Positions 1-8,248 of a stretch of 64,000 nt of DNA are shown piece after piece. Location of the stretch: positions 24,335 through 88,334 of the forward strand of contig CACZPI010000125.1 in the NCBI GenBank assembly GCA_902783005.1, in the 5' to 3' direction. The translations under genes were made by a program, and so were the position numbers. The DNA is from an uncultured Ruminococcus sp. GTDB taxonomy: Bacteria; Bacillota; Clostridia; Oscillospirales; Ruminococcaceae. Under the pieces are notes generated by a model, which searched no databases, was not told the origin of the DNA, and saw nothing but the letters and a program-made list of their open reading frames with translations. Numbering within the stretch: the first letter of the stretch is position 1; each line of letters opens with the position of its first letter.

Positions 1-152
1 ACTGCTCCGGCGGCTGCAATGCCAATAATTACATGTACATGGGTGATATTCACACCGCACACACGCTCTCCTGCGAGCTGGAAAAGAAGCGCGTGGAATG
101 CGCCATCATGATCCAGGCTGTCAAGTCTCTTGAAAGAGGCCAGGCAGAATAA
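1..152 (+). CDS. C-terminal end of an unrecognised protein (5' truncated by window)
   Basis: The frame is open from base 3 and closes with TAA at 150-152, so only the last 49 residues are present. They start with a cysteine-rich stretch (CSGGCNANNYMYM) and end in a charged, helix-like tail; four cysteines are visible. The CSGGCNAN stretch is loosely like small cysteine-rich domains such as TSCPD, but the rest does not follow that family, so I give no function. It converges on the ACT-domain gene, with a shared terminator hairpin between them. Confidence 0.7.
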   Translation, partial: CSGGCNANNYMYMGDIHTAHTLSCELEKKRVECAIMIQAVKSLERGQAE

Positions 153-159
153 CAAAAGC

Positions 160-188
160 AATGCCCTTCCGGTCACAGGAAGGGCATT
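160..188. terminator. Bidirectional hairpin between convergent genes
   Basis: An 11-bp perfect inverted repeat (AATGCCCTTCC at 160-170, GGAAGGGCATT at 178-188) has a 7-nt loop and lies between two convergent stop codons. The U-tract is weak on both strands. Confidence 0.6.
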
Positions 189-196
189 CTTGGAAT

Positions 197-448
197 CTAT
201 CCTACTTTTGTGAATTTCCGGAATCCCCGGATGCGCGTCAAACGCCTTTGCAGGTCACGCAGACCTGTCTCATCCGTCTGCACTTTGCCGCGGAATACGG
301 AAATTTCTGCGCCGCTGCGCTCCCGGATGACCCGTGCCTGATGGGAAACAATCGGGATCCCTGCACGCTGCATAGCAGCCGCAACCTCATTGACCACGCC
401 GACCCGGTCACGGATCCGGATCTCGATTTCATACAGATTTGCTGACAT
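197..448 (-). CDS. ACT-domain protein
   Basis: This 83-residue protein is a single ACT domain. It starts with the typical beta strand (LYEIEIRIRDRVGVVNEVAAAM), where Asp-Arg-x-Gly-Val-x-x-x-Val is the usual ligand-loop pattern. Stand-alone ACT proteins bind amino acids or other small ligands, and the ligand here cannot be read from sequence. I chose the ATG at 448 because GGAGGTG lies 8 nt upstream; in-frame starts further up have no ribosome site. It is monocistronic and convergent with the gene at the window edge. The family is clear, the role unknown. Confidence 0.8.
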   Translation of the reverse strand: MSANLYEIEIRIRDRVGVVNEVAAAMQRAGIPIVSHQARVIRERSGAEISVFRGKVQTDETGLRDLQRRLTRIRGFRKFTKVG

Positions 449-520
449 CTGCGTCACCTCCATGATTGATATAGCTCTATTGTACCAGATTTCCGCATTC
501 CTGTCCAATACCGGAAAGAA

Positions 521-555
521 ATCCCCTGTGATAGGTTTTTCCTATCACAGGGGAT
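521..555 (-). terminator. Terminator of the six-gene signalling operon
   Basis: A perfect 15-bp stem (521-535 with 541-555) has a 5-nt loop. It lies just after the stop codon of the last operon gene at 569. Confidence 0.75.
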
Positions 556-568
556 GCGTGTCAGAGGA

Positions 569-2395
569 TCAGAAGCCTCTTTTCTTCATCTGCTTTCGGA
601 AATCCGCGTCGATCTTGGCGGCCTTCTTCTTTTCCTTGGCAAGCCGCTTGAGCTCTGCTTCGGTGGCAGCCGCCTGATTGGCGGGTGTATTCTCATCATT
701 CATGAATGCCGACAAGCGCTGCCGGAATGCAGAACCTACGCCCTTTTTCGGAGCGGTCTGGGTTCCGTAGCCGGATTGTGCAACGGTGCTCTGGCCGGTG
801 TACTGACTGGACTGCCCGTCAAGGTACTGGCTGCCAAGATACCGGCTGCCTGTGCCCGTGCCGGGACGGCGCTGGCTGGCATACTGTGCGCCGGCCTGAT
901 AGCTGCTGACCTGCTGGGACTGCGATACATTCTGCTGACCCGGACGGAAGGTGTTGCCCTGCTGCCCCGGCTGGAAGGTGTTCATCTGCTGGGACTGCGG
1001 CGCATTCTGCTGACCCGGCTGGAAGGTGTTTGTCTGCTGGGGCTGCTGACCCGGACGGAAGGTATTACCCTGCATTCCGGGCTGGAAGGTGTTTGTCTGC
1101 TGGGGCTGCTGAACCGGTCGGAAGGTGGTACCCTGCATTCCGGGCTGGAAGCTGTTTGCCTGCTGGGGCTGCTGAACCGGTCGGAAGGTGGTACCCTGCA
1201 TTCCGGGCTGGAAGCTGTTTGTCTGCTGGGACTGTGCCATCGGCTGGGAGATGCTGACGCTCTGACCGGGGCGGAAGGTTCCGCCGCCCGGATGCCGCAT
1301 CTGACCGGGGCGAGCCTGGCTGGCATACATCTGCTGGCCGGGCATGGGCTGGCTTGCATACTGGGTGCTCTGCTGGCTCGGCATATTCTGGCTCTGCGGA
1401 CGCTCACTCATATAGCGCGGCTGTGTATTCTGGCGCATATGCGGCGGGAGCGCTGCATCGGAGTCCGGATTGATCGGCGCATCATAGAAGGGGTTGGTGT
1501 TCTCTGTCAGCTCCTCATCGGCCTGCTCGGCAAGCTCGGCTACTTCAAATCCGAATTGTGCCATCGGATTGTCTGCATCCACATCACCGGTAAATCCGGC
1601 CATCATGCTCTGGGCTTCCTCGTTGGACATGACACCGGAGGAAACCGGCTTCATCGGCTCCGGCTTCTCCTCGGGTGCGGGCTCTGCTTCCATCACCGGT
1701 GCAGCCTCTGTTTCAGGCGCTTCGGCAGCAAATTCGTTCTGCACCGGAATTTCTCCGGCATCGGGAGCTTCGGCAGCAAATTCGTTCTGTACCGGAATCT
1801 CCCCGGCAGCGGGAGCTTCGGCTGCAAATTCGTTCTGCACCGGAATCTCCCCGGCTGCGGGCGCTTCGGCGGCAAATTCGTTCTGTACCGGAATTTCCTC
1901 GGCTGCGGAAGCTGCGGCAGCGGGAGTCTCGTCTGTGACTGCTTCTTGTGCAGGCATTTGTGCCTGTTCTGCGTTGACGGCCGTTGTTTCCACGGTCGGA
2001 TCCGGCAGCGGAAGGCCGAGCAGGTCTGCTACAGGAACCGCATGATTGGCACCGTCAAGCACCTGTGTACGCAGGTTTTCCTGATTGATCCGCACCAGGA
2101 GCTGCAGGCAGCTTTCACACGGCTGGCTGACCGTCTTCCTTGCAAAGGAGATCGTGACCATTCTGTTTACACGGCTTTCGCCTTCCGGAACCATGGTCAT
2201 GATGGCGCCGAATTCCGGGCAAGAGGTCATGATATGCCCGTTCGAGATCTTCACGCTGGTAATCGCGCCGTAGACGGTTCCCTTGTCGGTCTGGAGAATG
2301 CAGCATTCCGCGTCACGCGCATCTGCGAGTGTCGGCTCAAGCGCCCGGATATTATCCATATAGCGCAGGGCGCGGTTGTAGAATCCTTTATCCAT
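569..2395 (-). CDS. Cytidine-deaminase-fold protein with Gln/Pro-rich repeat tail
   Basis: This 608-residue protein is the last gene of the operon. Residues ~30-105 follow the cytidine deaminase layout: a strand (ILQTDKGTVYGA), then Cys59-Pro60-Glu61 where the family has Cys/His-Ala-Glu, then Pro92-Cys93-x-x-Cys96. C59, C93 and C96 would bind zinc and E61 would be the proton shuttle. The rest is low-complexity: four ~16-residue repeats built on EIPVQNEFAAEAP, then Gln/Pro-rich repeats built on NTFQPGMQGNTFRPGQQ, then a basic tail rich in Lys and Arg. I start it at ATG 2395 (AGGCAGGT upstream) because the frame further 5' runs into the intergenic hairpins. Substrate and activity are unknown; it may be a binding or scaffold protein. 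The fold call is from motif spacing only. Confidence 0.65.
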   Translation of the reverse strand: MDKGFYNRALRYMDNIRALEPTLADARDAECCILQTDKGTVYGAITSVKISNGHIMTSCPEFGAIMTMVPEGESRVNRMVTISFARKTVSQPCESCLQLLVRINQENLRTQVLDGANHAVPVADLLGLPLPDPTVETTAVNAEQAQMPAQEAVTDETPAAAASAAEEIPVQNEFAAEAPAAGEIPVQNEFAAEAPAAGEIPVQNEFAAEAPDAGEIPVQNEFAAEAPETEAAPVMEAEPAPEEKPEPMKPVSSGVMSNEEAQSMMAGFTGDVDADNPMAQFGFEVAELAEQADEELTENTNPFYDAPINPDSDAALPPHMRQNTQPRYMSERPQSQNMPSQQSTQYASQPMPGQQMYASQARPGQMRHPGGGTFRPGQSVSISQPMAQSQQTNSFQPGMQGTTFRPVQQPQQANSFQPGMQGTTFRPVQQPQQTNTFQPGMQGNTFRPGQQPQQTNTFQPGQQNAPQSQQMNTFQPGQQGNTFRPGQQNVSQSQQVSSYQAGAQYASQRRPGTGTGSRYLGSQYLDGQSSQYTGQSTVAQSGYGTQTAPKKGVGSAFRQRLSAFMNDENTPANQAAATEAELKRLAKEKKKAAKIDADFRKQMKKRGF

Positions 2396-2451
2396 ATTGA
2401 TACCTGCCTTTCGGTAATAAATCTTGAGTATGTCTGTTTCTCGATACATAC

Positions 2452-2498
2452 GGCAGAGAGGGCTGCTGCGTCCTCTCTGCCCTGTGCATCGCACAGGG
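2452..2498 (-). other. Two adjacent hairpins in an operon gap
   Basis: The 114-nt gap between the GGDEF gene and the deaminase-like gene holds two perfect inverted repeats: GGCAGAGAGG (2452-2461) with CCTCTCTGCC (2472-2481), and CCCTGTGC (2480-2487) with GCACAGGG (2491-2498). Neither is followed by a U-tract on the minus strand. They look more like RNA processing or stability elements than a terminator. Confidence 0.5.
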
Positions 2499-2509
2499 GA
2501 AACCGGTTA

Positions 2510-3439
2510 TCAGCCGGCAGTGTGTTCGCTGAAGAAGATGGCGCGGTTCTTGCCGCCGATCTTTGCATTGTAGAGCGCGGTATCCGCAGCAGAAACCAGA
2601 GCCTCGGCAGTGGTGCCGTCATTCGGGAAGCTGGCAACGCCGTAGGACATAGCGATCGAGAAGTTGGTGCCGCCGACATTGAACGGCTCACCGAACAGAG
2701 TGCGAAGCTGCTCGGTCAGGTTGAGAATGTCAGCCTCGGTATGACGGCCGTCAATGATCATGCCGTATTCGTCGCCGCCGAGCTTGCCGAATTCGTAGTG
2801 ACCCTTGCAGTACTTGGAGAAGCGTGCGGAATACTCCTTGATGAGTGCATCGCCGACATCATGGCCGAAGTTGTCGTTGATCTGCTTGAAATCATCGGCA
2901 TCCATGAGCATGACCATGAAGGGCTGTGCCTGCTCCACCTTGGCAGCCAGGGACTCATTGAAGGCTGCGCGGTTCGGCAGACCGGTCAGACGGTCGGTGT
3001 AAGCGAGGGTACGCAGAGCCGCAGCCTGCTCTTCCTGTACACGGTTTGCCTCAATGAGCTGGTTGTAGGACTCGGTCAGCTCGTCATGCGCCTTCTCGGA
3101 ACGCGACAGGTAGGTGTAGAGGACGAAGAGTGTAATGATGGTTACCAGTGCGACCAGGACACCCGGCAGGGAGCTTGCACCGGCAGAGCCGCCGCGCGAA
3201 AAGATCTGTACCACGACGGTAGCAGCATTGATCAGGTTCAGGATCATGGCTGTAATGAAGCCGCGCTTGCGGTTGGTGACAACCATGACGGTGCACAGCA
3301 GAACGCCGACCTGTGCAATGATGCCGTTAAGAGCATTCAGACCGTTGCGGGCGAACTGACCCTGGAGAGCGAACAGCGCCAGGTAAATAAGGACACAGAT
3401 GATCAGCACGGCAAGATTGCCGCTTTTTTTATTATTCAT
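2510..3439 (-). CDS. Membrane-anchored GGDEF-domain protein (predicted diguanylate cyclase)
   Basis: This 309-residue protein has four hydrophobic segments (about residues 9-28, 38-54, 61-80 and 93-111), a coiled-coil linker (~112-145) and a GGDEF domain (~147-305). The domain keeps the DADDFKQINDNFGHDVGD metal/nucleotide region and the signature reads GGDEY at 221-225, a Tyr-for-Phe change that other active-looking members also carry. No RxxD inhibitory site is visible upstream of the signature. The predicted reaction is 2 GTP to c-di-GMP at the inner membrane. It is gene 5 of the operon, with AGAGG and ATG 3439 as start. Its presence ties the kinase/phosphatase cassette to cyclic-dinucleotide signalling, which is inference from context. 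Confidence 0.85.
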   Translation of the reverse strand: MNNKKSGNLAVLIICVLIYLALFALQGQFARNGLNALNGIIAQVGVLLCTVMVVTNRKRGFITAMILNLINAATVVVQIFSRGGSAGASSLPGVLVALVTIITLFVLYTYLSRSEKAHDELTESYNQLIEANRVQEEQAAALRTLAYTDRLTGLPNRAAFNESLAAKVEQAQPFMVMLMDADDFKQINDNFGHDVGDALIKEYSARFSKYCKGHYEFGKLGGDEYGMIIDGRHTEADILNLTEQLRTLFGEPFNVGGTNFSIAMSYGVASFPNDGTTAEALVSAADTALYNAKIGGKNRAIFFSEHTAG

Positions 3440-3484
3440 GATGATTACCTCTTTTCAGATTTTGATGTCAGTTGACGAATTCTG

Positions 3485-4435
3485 TCAGGATTCTTCGCGC
3501 ATACGCATGGTATTCTTGTAGCGCTGCTTCTGGATCTTGGCGGCATGCTCTGCTGCACGGATCTCTGCACGCATCTTGTTGCGCTCCACAGCCTCCTTCA
3601 GCGAGGAGGTGTTTTCCTCAAGAAGTTCCTGATCCCATGCGCAGGACAGGGAAATATCGTCCTGCGTACCGAAGTTCGTGCGCTTGGTAAGATTGCGCAG
3701 CACGATGGCATCGAAGGCAGCCGGCTTATCCAGGTGCGATGCGATGATGGAATGGTAGTCCAGGAAATCCTCGCTGCTGCGGAAGGATGTAAACAGACCG
3801 TCCGTGGAAACAAAGACAGCCAGTGCCTTGGCCGGGATGAAAAAGCTGTTGAACAGGTCGATGGCATTGGAATTGCACAGCGATGCCGTCAGATTGGCGG
3901 GAGCGGTTTCATCGTCCACGATGGGCATTTCCGCCTCGGCATCCTCGTCAATTACGACCAGGCTGCCGTCACCGATCTGGAGGCCGAAGGTGAATTCCGA
4001 TCCGATGATCGCAGCGATCAGCGTGGTGCCGTAGATCGCCTCGACCTTGAGCTTGGCAAATTCATCCTCCGTGAAGGGGAGCTTTTCCTCTTCTGTAACG
4101 GGATTGGCTGCAAAGTGGCTACGTACCGCATTGTTCCAGCGGCAGATAATGTTTTTTTCGATCTTGCGGATGAGCCTTGTCGGATTCTCCTCGAAGAGCT
4201 CCTCAAAGGTTTCTGCGTCCGCATAGTAGGCGCTGATGGCCTCGACGGTTGCCTGCACGGCGAACTTGGAGCCGAGGTCACTGCGGAAATGCTTCTTGCT
4301 GCCGTGTCCGTCGGCTACGACAGCGAGCGCATAATGTTCGTTGGCCTGAAAATCAGACCAGTCCTGACAAACGGTTCCTTTCGCAACGTGGCTTGCGCCG
4401 ATAATGGTGTGAAACAGACCGTGAAATGTTGACAT
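3485..4435 (-). CDS. PP2C-family Ser/Thr protein phosphatase
   Basis: This 316-residue protein opens like a PP2C (GLFHTIIGASHVAKG..CQDW) and carries the metal-binding DGHGS motif at residues 42-46. A C-terminal FGTQDDISLSCAWD matches the last PP2C aspartate motif (G-x-x-D-D). The final ~40 residues are basic and helical. The family removes phosphate from Ser/Thr using two metal ions; the natural partner is the kinase two genes upstream. A strong AGGAGGTG site precedes ATG 4435, 36 nt after the VWA stop. The kinase-VWA-PP2C set is the known TerY-P-like arrangement. Confidence 0.85.
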   Translation of the reverse strand: MSTFHGLFHTIIGASHVAKGTVCQDWSDFQANEHYALAVVADGHGSKKHFRSDLGSKFAVQATVEAISAYYADAETFEELFEENPTRLIRKIEKNIICRWNNAVRSHFAANPVTEEEKLPFTEDEFAKLKVEAIYGTTLIAAIIGSEFTFGLQIGDGSLVVIDEDAEAEMPIVDDETAPANLTASLCNSNAIDLFNSFFIPAKALAVFVSTDGLFTSFRSSEDFLDYHSIIASHLDKPAAFDAIVLRNLTKRTNFGTQDDISLSCAWDQELLEENTSSLKEAVERNKMRAEIRAAEHAAKIQKQRYKNTMRMREES

Positions 4436-4471
4436 GGGGCACCTCCTTTCCCGAATGCACCACCGCCGGGA

Positions 4472-5272
4472 TTACCAGCCGGTGTCAAAGGGAATGGCGT
4501 CGCCGTACCCCTCGGATTTGACCATCTCCTGGATCTGCTGACCGAGGAGCTTCTGCTTTGTCTCGTAAACGTCCTCCATGCCCAGCTCGTGGTCGGAATC
4601 CGCAAGCGTCATGCTCTTGGAGCCGATCTGCGAGGAGGTCACGGCAATAATCTTGATCAGGTGTGCGAGCTGGCCGCCGGAGTAGGCATGTACGACGGTA
4701 TCCTTGGTGCCGGTGAATTCGGCGAGCATCTCGTCGTTGGCCTCCTTGCCGATGCCCAGTGCGGTCTTCAGGCCGTACTTGTACCAGCTGTTCTGCTGGA
4801 GGATGCGCAGGCCTTCCTTGTAGTCATCCGACGGATAGCCGTCTGTCATCAGGAAGATGACCGGTGCAAAGGACAGGGACGGGGAATTGAGGAAGTAATT
4901 GCGCGACATACGCACGGAGAGCTCCTTGAAGGCAGCACCCATGCTGGTCACACCGTCCGCACGCAGACGGGTCCATTCAAACTCCTCAATGGAGATCGGT
5001 TCGGAATACATCCACATGACACTGTTCGAGAAGGTCAGTACAGCGACCTTGACATCGGTATCCGCTTCACCGACGCGGCGGATCTCCGGAATGAGCTCCT
5101 CCATGACGGTATTGAGCTCGCCCATCTTGGTACCCTTCATACTGCCGGAGGTGTCGATCAGGAAGAAGATGACGAGACTTTTGCGGGAAACGCCGGTCGC
5201 ATTTAGCGGATCATCGTCGTCAAAGTCCATGATTTCCGCTTCGTAATCGGGATTCAGCGTTGCATTATCCAT
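4472..5272 (-). CDS. TerY-like von Willebrand factor A (VWA) protein
   Basis: This 266-residue protein has a complete MIDAS metal site: DTSGS at residues 40-44 (Asp40, Ser42, Ser44), Thr109 in the GVTSMG loop, and Asp144 in LMTDGYPSDD. An acidic N-terminal stretch precedes the domain. VWA proteins bind partner proteins through the metal ion. TerY-type members travel with a PP2C phosphatase and a kinase, and exactly those two genes flank it. No signal peptide or membrane segment is visible, so it should be cytoplasmic. AAAGGAG precedes ATG 5272. Confidence 0.85.
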   Translation of the reverse strand: MDNATLNPDYEAEIMDFDDDDPLNATGVSRKSLVIFFLIDTSGSMKGTKMGELNTVMEELIPEIRRVGEADTDVKVAVLTFSNSVMWMYSEPISIEEFEWTRLRADGVTSMGAAFKELSVRMSRNYFLNSPSLSFAPVIFLMTDGYPSDDYKEGLRILQQNSWYKYGLKTALGIGKEANDEMLAEFTGTKDTVVHAYSGGQLAHLIKIIAVTSSQIGSKSMTLADSDHELGMEDVYETKQKLLGQQIQEMVKSEGYGDAIPFDTGW

Positions 5273-5315
5273 ACTTATGAAACTCCTTTACTCAGATTTT
5301 TGCAGGAACAGAGGA

Positions 5316-6692
5316 TCACTTGTTTTCTTCGGAGATGGCATCCTCATAGATGTAAGCCTTGACACCGCCGAAGTCGATCGCGATACCCTGCCAGAGGGGA
5401 AGTCCCTTATCCGGTGCGACCGGGTAGTACTTACCGTCGGGCATTCTGGCCTGCCATACGTCCTTGCTCAGATTTTTCAGGCCGAGCATACCTGGCTTGA
5501 GCTTGTTCTCGACGAGCTCGGTGGTGACAGTGGTGTAGTCATCCGAACCGATCGTGGTCTGGCATGCATACAGCTTGCAGCCGATATACAGCGGCAGACG
5601 GTAGTCGAGATGTGTGAAGGCAAGGCTGGCAAATTCGCTGCCGCACTTCGGACAAATGAAGAAGTGCGTGGACGGATCCTCCTTGAAGGTGGAGGAGAAA
5701 TTGCTTCTGCCGCACTTGCAGGTGATGATCTCCGAGCGCAGACGGATGAAGAGCTTCTGCCATTCATTCTCGATGATGCGCTTGTTCGGCTCGGCAATGC
5801 CGGTCGTGAAGGACTTGATGAATGCTTCACGGATGTATTCCGGATAGATCTTCCAGAACTTGATGACATTGTCGTGAATGCCGCGTACCGGCCGGTTGGT
5901 CGTATTCTCCGGGTCATACACGAATACGGCTTCCTTGCCGTAGTGGCGCAGCTCGGAGCTTTCTGTCAGGCAGATGTCCTTGACGACCTTTTCGCCCTCC
6001 ATCGGATCGCCGCGGAACAGCAGCTTGAAGAGGACAACGGCAAGGGAATACTTGTCGGTCTGCACGTTCGGCTTTTCGATGCCGCGCACGACCTCCGGCG
6101 CCATGTAGCCGGGCTTGCCGCCGATGCCGAAGTTGGCACCGTCCGGTGCGATGTTGTCGCAGTCGCACACGAGGATGTCGCCGGTGTTGACATTGATGAA
6201 GAAGCCGCCGTCATTCAGATCCTGGTAGCTCTTGCCGGCTCTGTGAAGCTGACGGAATGCCGTAACGATATTGATGGCAGCCGTTACCATTGCAAAGAGG
6301 GACTTGAACTGCACCGGTGTCTTGCTGGCACGGCCGGTCAGCGGATCAATACCGAGCTTGTAGGTGTTGAGGATGTCCACGAACGAATCGAAATTCTGCG
6401 GGCGCACGTCCATCAGGTAGCCGAATCCGCCGGTTTCGATCGGCTTGGTCAGGTATTTCGGCCACAGGAACAGCCTGGACGGCGAGCCGTCCTTGATGTT
6501 GTTTTCGATGTTCTTGCGGAACGCCTGCGGATTCTTGATCTTGTCCACATCGTACCATTTGAGCGCATACTTCATGTCATTGAATTCCACGAGGTATACG
6601 ATACCCTGGCCGCCGCTGCCGAGCTCCTGCAGAACCTTGGCGGCGCCGCCGTACTCCATTTCGATATACTGACCGATCTGAAGTTCAACCAT
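5316..6692 (-). CDS. Ser/Thr protein kinase with zinc ribbon and FHA-like C-terminus
   Basis: This 458-residue protein has a kinase domain at ~15-320: glycine loop GSGGQG (25-30), ATP lysine K45, catalytic Asp158 in an unusual SYQDLND in place of HRDLKxxN, a metal motif CDCDN (176-180) in place of DFG, and APE at 198-200. These variants are like the kinases of TerY-P triads. A four-cysteine zinc ribbon follows (CKC at 325-327, CPKC at 347-350). Residues ~368-450 (GLKNLS..W..DG..Y.V.P) resemble a degenerate FHA fold, which would read phospho-threonine; that call is weaker. It has no membrane segment or PASTA repeats, unlike PknB/PrkC. Confidence 0.82.
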   Translation of the reverse strand: MVELQIGQYIEMEYGGAAKVLQELGSGGQGIVYLVEFNDMKYALKWYDVDKIKNPQAFRKNIENNIKDGSPSRLFLWPKYLTKPIETGGFGYLMDVRPQNFDSFVDILNTYKLGIDPLTGRASKTPVQFKSLFAMVTAAINIVTAFRQLHRAGKSYQDLNDGGFFINVNTGDILVCDCDNIAPDGANFGIGGKPGYMAPEVVRGIEKPNVQTDKYSLAVVLFKLLFRGDPMEGEKVVKDICLTESSELRHYGKEAVFVYDPENTTNRPVRGIHDNVIKFWKIYPEYIREAFIKSFTTGIAEPNKRIIENEWQKLFIRLRSEIITCKCGRSNFSSTFKEDPSTHFFICPKCGSEFASLAFTHLDYRLPLYIGCKLYACQTTIGSDDYTTVTTELVENKLKPGMLGLKNLSKDVWQARMPDGKYYPVAPDKGLPLWQGIAIDFGGVKAYIYEDAISEENK

Positions 6693-6803
6693 TTGAAACT
6701 CATTCCTTTCAGTCTATATTCTCTATCTGCATACGGACAAAAGTCCGCTGCATGACACTGCGCTTTCAGGCAGCGCAGAAATATCCGTGTAAGCTGACGC
6801 GTG

Positions 6804-7841
6804 TCAGATACCAACGCCCGGCTTGAGGATCTTGCAGCGCAGACCGTTCTCCTGGCAGAACTTGTGTACATAGGAGTTCTCGTAGCAGCCGATGGTCAGG
6901 CTGGTGCAGAGCTTGAAGGCGTCGTCATCAATGTACTTGACGCTGTTGGTCAGGAACAGGGACTTGAGGTTTGCGCAGCCCTGGAATGCTTCGCTGCCGA
7001 TGCTGCTGATGGTGGAGGGAAGCTCCACGACCTCCAGGGAGGAGCAGAATGCGAAGGTGTTCTCCTCGATCTCTGTCACACCGGACGGGATCTTGATCAT
7101 GGAGAGCTTGGTGCACGACTGGAAGGCACCCTTGCCGATGCGCTTGACATTGGCAGGGATCTCAATGTTCTTCAGACGCTTGCACTCGGAGAAGGCGAAT
7201 TCACCAATGACGAACAGTGTTGACGGCAGCTCGACCGTCTTGAGCCACCCGAAGCCGTCGAAGGTGAATGCGTCGAGCGTCGTGTAGCCGTCATCCACAC
7301 GGATGGTGCCCTTCAGACGGCTCTTGGCAGCATTCTTGGCTGAGAAGACACGCTCGGAAATGGGAGCAGCCGGCTTGGCAGGCGCCTTCGGAGCGGCTGC
7401 GGCGGGCGCGGCACCGTTGTTGAATGCCTGACGCTGCGGAGAGGTCAGACCCGGACGGGATGCCGGCTGAGCGGGTGCAGCGGGTGCGGCAGCGGCAGCG
7501 GCAGGTGCAGCAGCCGGTGCCGGGGGAACGTAGTTCCATTCCATCATGTAGGTGAAGCATTCGAGCACTGCCTCAACTGCGGAATCTGCGAGGAACATTT
7601 CGCCGGACATATACTCTCTCGACTTCATGATCGCGATTTTCTGGTTGTCCTCGCGGCGCATCGTCGCCAGAACACCGTTGGTCAGCACATGCTTGAGCAG
7701 TCTGCGCTCCCGGTCGTTGTCGGGGATGTAGTCACTCATCAGGGCGATGAATTTATTGGTGTCGTTGAGCACCTCATCGCCATGCTCACGCACGATCTCG
7801 TAGAGCGCGTGCTTGACCGCATTTGTGTTAAAATCCGCCAT
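6804..7841 (-). CDS. BspA-type leucine-rich-repeat protein, first gene of signalling operon
   Basis: This 345-residue protein has a helical N-terminal domain (~1-108), an Ala/Pro linker (~110-165) and about six BspA-type LRR_5 units of ~23 residues (~175-330), such as L-x-x-I-x-I-P-x-x-V-x-x-I-G-x-x-A-F. There is no signal peptide, so unlike surface BspA proteins it is probably cytoplasmic. The N-terminal ~100 residues look like a small helical module of unknown type. It heads the operon behind a consensus promoter, with AGGAGG 10 nt before ATG 7841. It could be the sensor, scaffold or kinase substrate of the system. Confidence 0.75.
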   Translation of the reverse strand: MADFNTNAVKHALYEIVREHGDEVLNDTNKFIALMSDYIPDNDRERRLLKHVLTNGVLATMRREDNQKIAIMKSREYMSGEMFLADSAVEAVLECFTYMMEWNYVPPAPAAAPAAAAAAPAAPAQPASRPGLTSPQRQAFNNGAAPAAAAPKAPAKPAAPISERVFSAKNAAKSRLKGTIRVDDGYTTLDAFTFDGFGWLKTVELPSTLFVIGEFAFSECKRLKNIEIPANVKRIGKGAFQSCTKLSMIKIPSGVTEIEENTFAFCSSLEVVELPSTISSIGSEAFQGCANLKSLFLTNSVKYIDDDAFKLCTSLTIGCYENSYVHKFCQENGLRCKILKPGVGI

Positions 7842-8010
7842 ACAATTTTAGCCTCCTGTTACTCTTTGCTTGTCCTTGCACGGCCGTTGGTATCCCTCAT
7901 TCTCCCGATGCCGGCAGGACGCATGTTGAATTCCCGAAACTATTCGTAATTTATTTCTATTAAAATACTCTCGGTAATTCGTTATGCGTATAATACACAT
8001 AATTATATAG

Positions 8011-8039
8011 ATTATAACATATATACGGCATCCTGTCAA
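8011..8039 (-). promoter_or_regulatory. Consensus sigma-A promoter of the signalling operon
   Basis: Reading on the minus strand, TTGACA (8039-8034) and TATAAT (8016-8011) are both perfect and separated by 17 nt. The leader to the LRR gene would be about 160 nt. Confidence 0.85.
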
Positions 8040-8148
8040 TACTCCTGCCATATTTTTGCCGAATCCTACAAAAAACACCGCCAAAGATTGCAAGATCCTC
8101 TGAAAATGGAGTGCGCCTGCCGGGTACGTCGGAAATGTGAAAAAACTA

Positions 8149-8177
8149 TTGCAATTGTGTAAAGAATATGCTATAAT
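8149..8177 (+). promoter_or_regulatory. Promoter of the binding-protein/GGDEF pair
   Basis: TTGCAA (8149-8154) and a perfect TATAAT (8172-8177) are 17 nt apart. Expected transcription start is near 8184. Confidence 0.8.
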
Positions 8178-8248
8178 AGGACATGTATGTACCGGATCGG
8201 TCATCACAAAACGGAGGATGAATGATTTACAAAGGAGGAAACAAGTAC

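Larger units (their letters stand above)
7842..8248. other. Divergent control region shared by two signalling units
   Basis: This ~400-nt gap separates the minus-strand kinase/VWA operon from the plus-strand binding-protein/GGDEF pair. It is AT-rich around 7940-8040 and holds one sigma-A promoter in each direction. The -35 elements are about 110 bp apart, so one regulator could act on both. I see no coding frame or convincing operator palindrome. Confidence 0.6.

Noticed and set aside
2765-2785. GGDEY in the operon GGDEF protein read as inactive
   Set aside because: Tyr at the last position is tolerated in the family and the other metal and GTP motifs are intact.
554-3475. Long plus-strand frame (973 codons) antisense to the GGDEF and deaminase-like genes
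   Set aside because: Composition is Cys/Leu/Arg-rich without domain signals. It is the shadow of two real genes with biased third positions, and crosses their intergenic gap.
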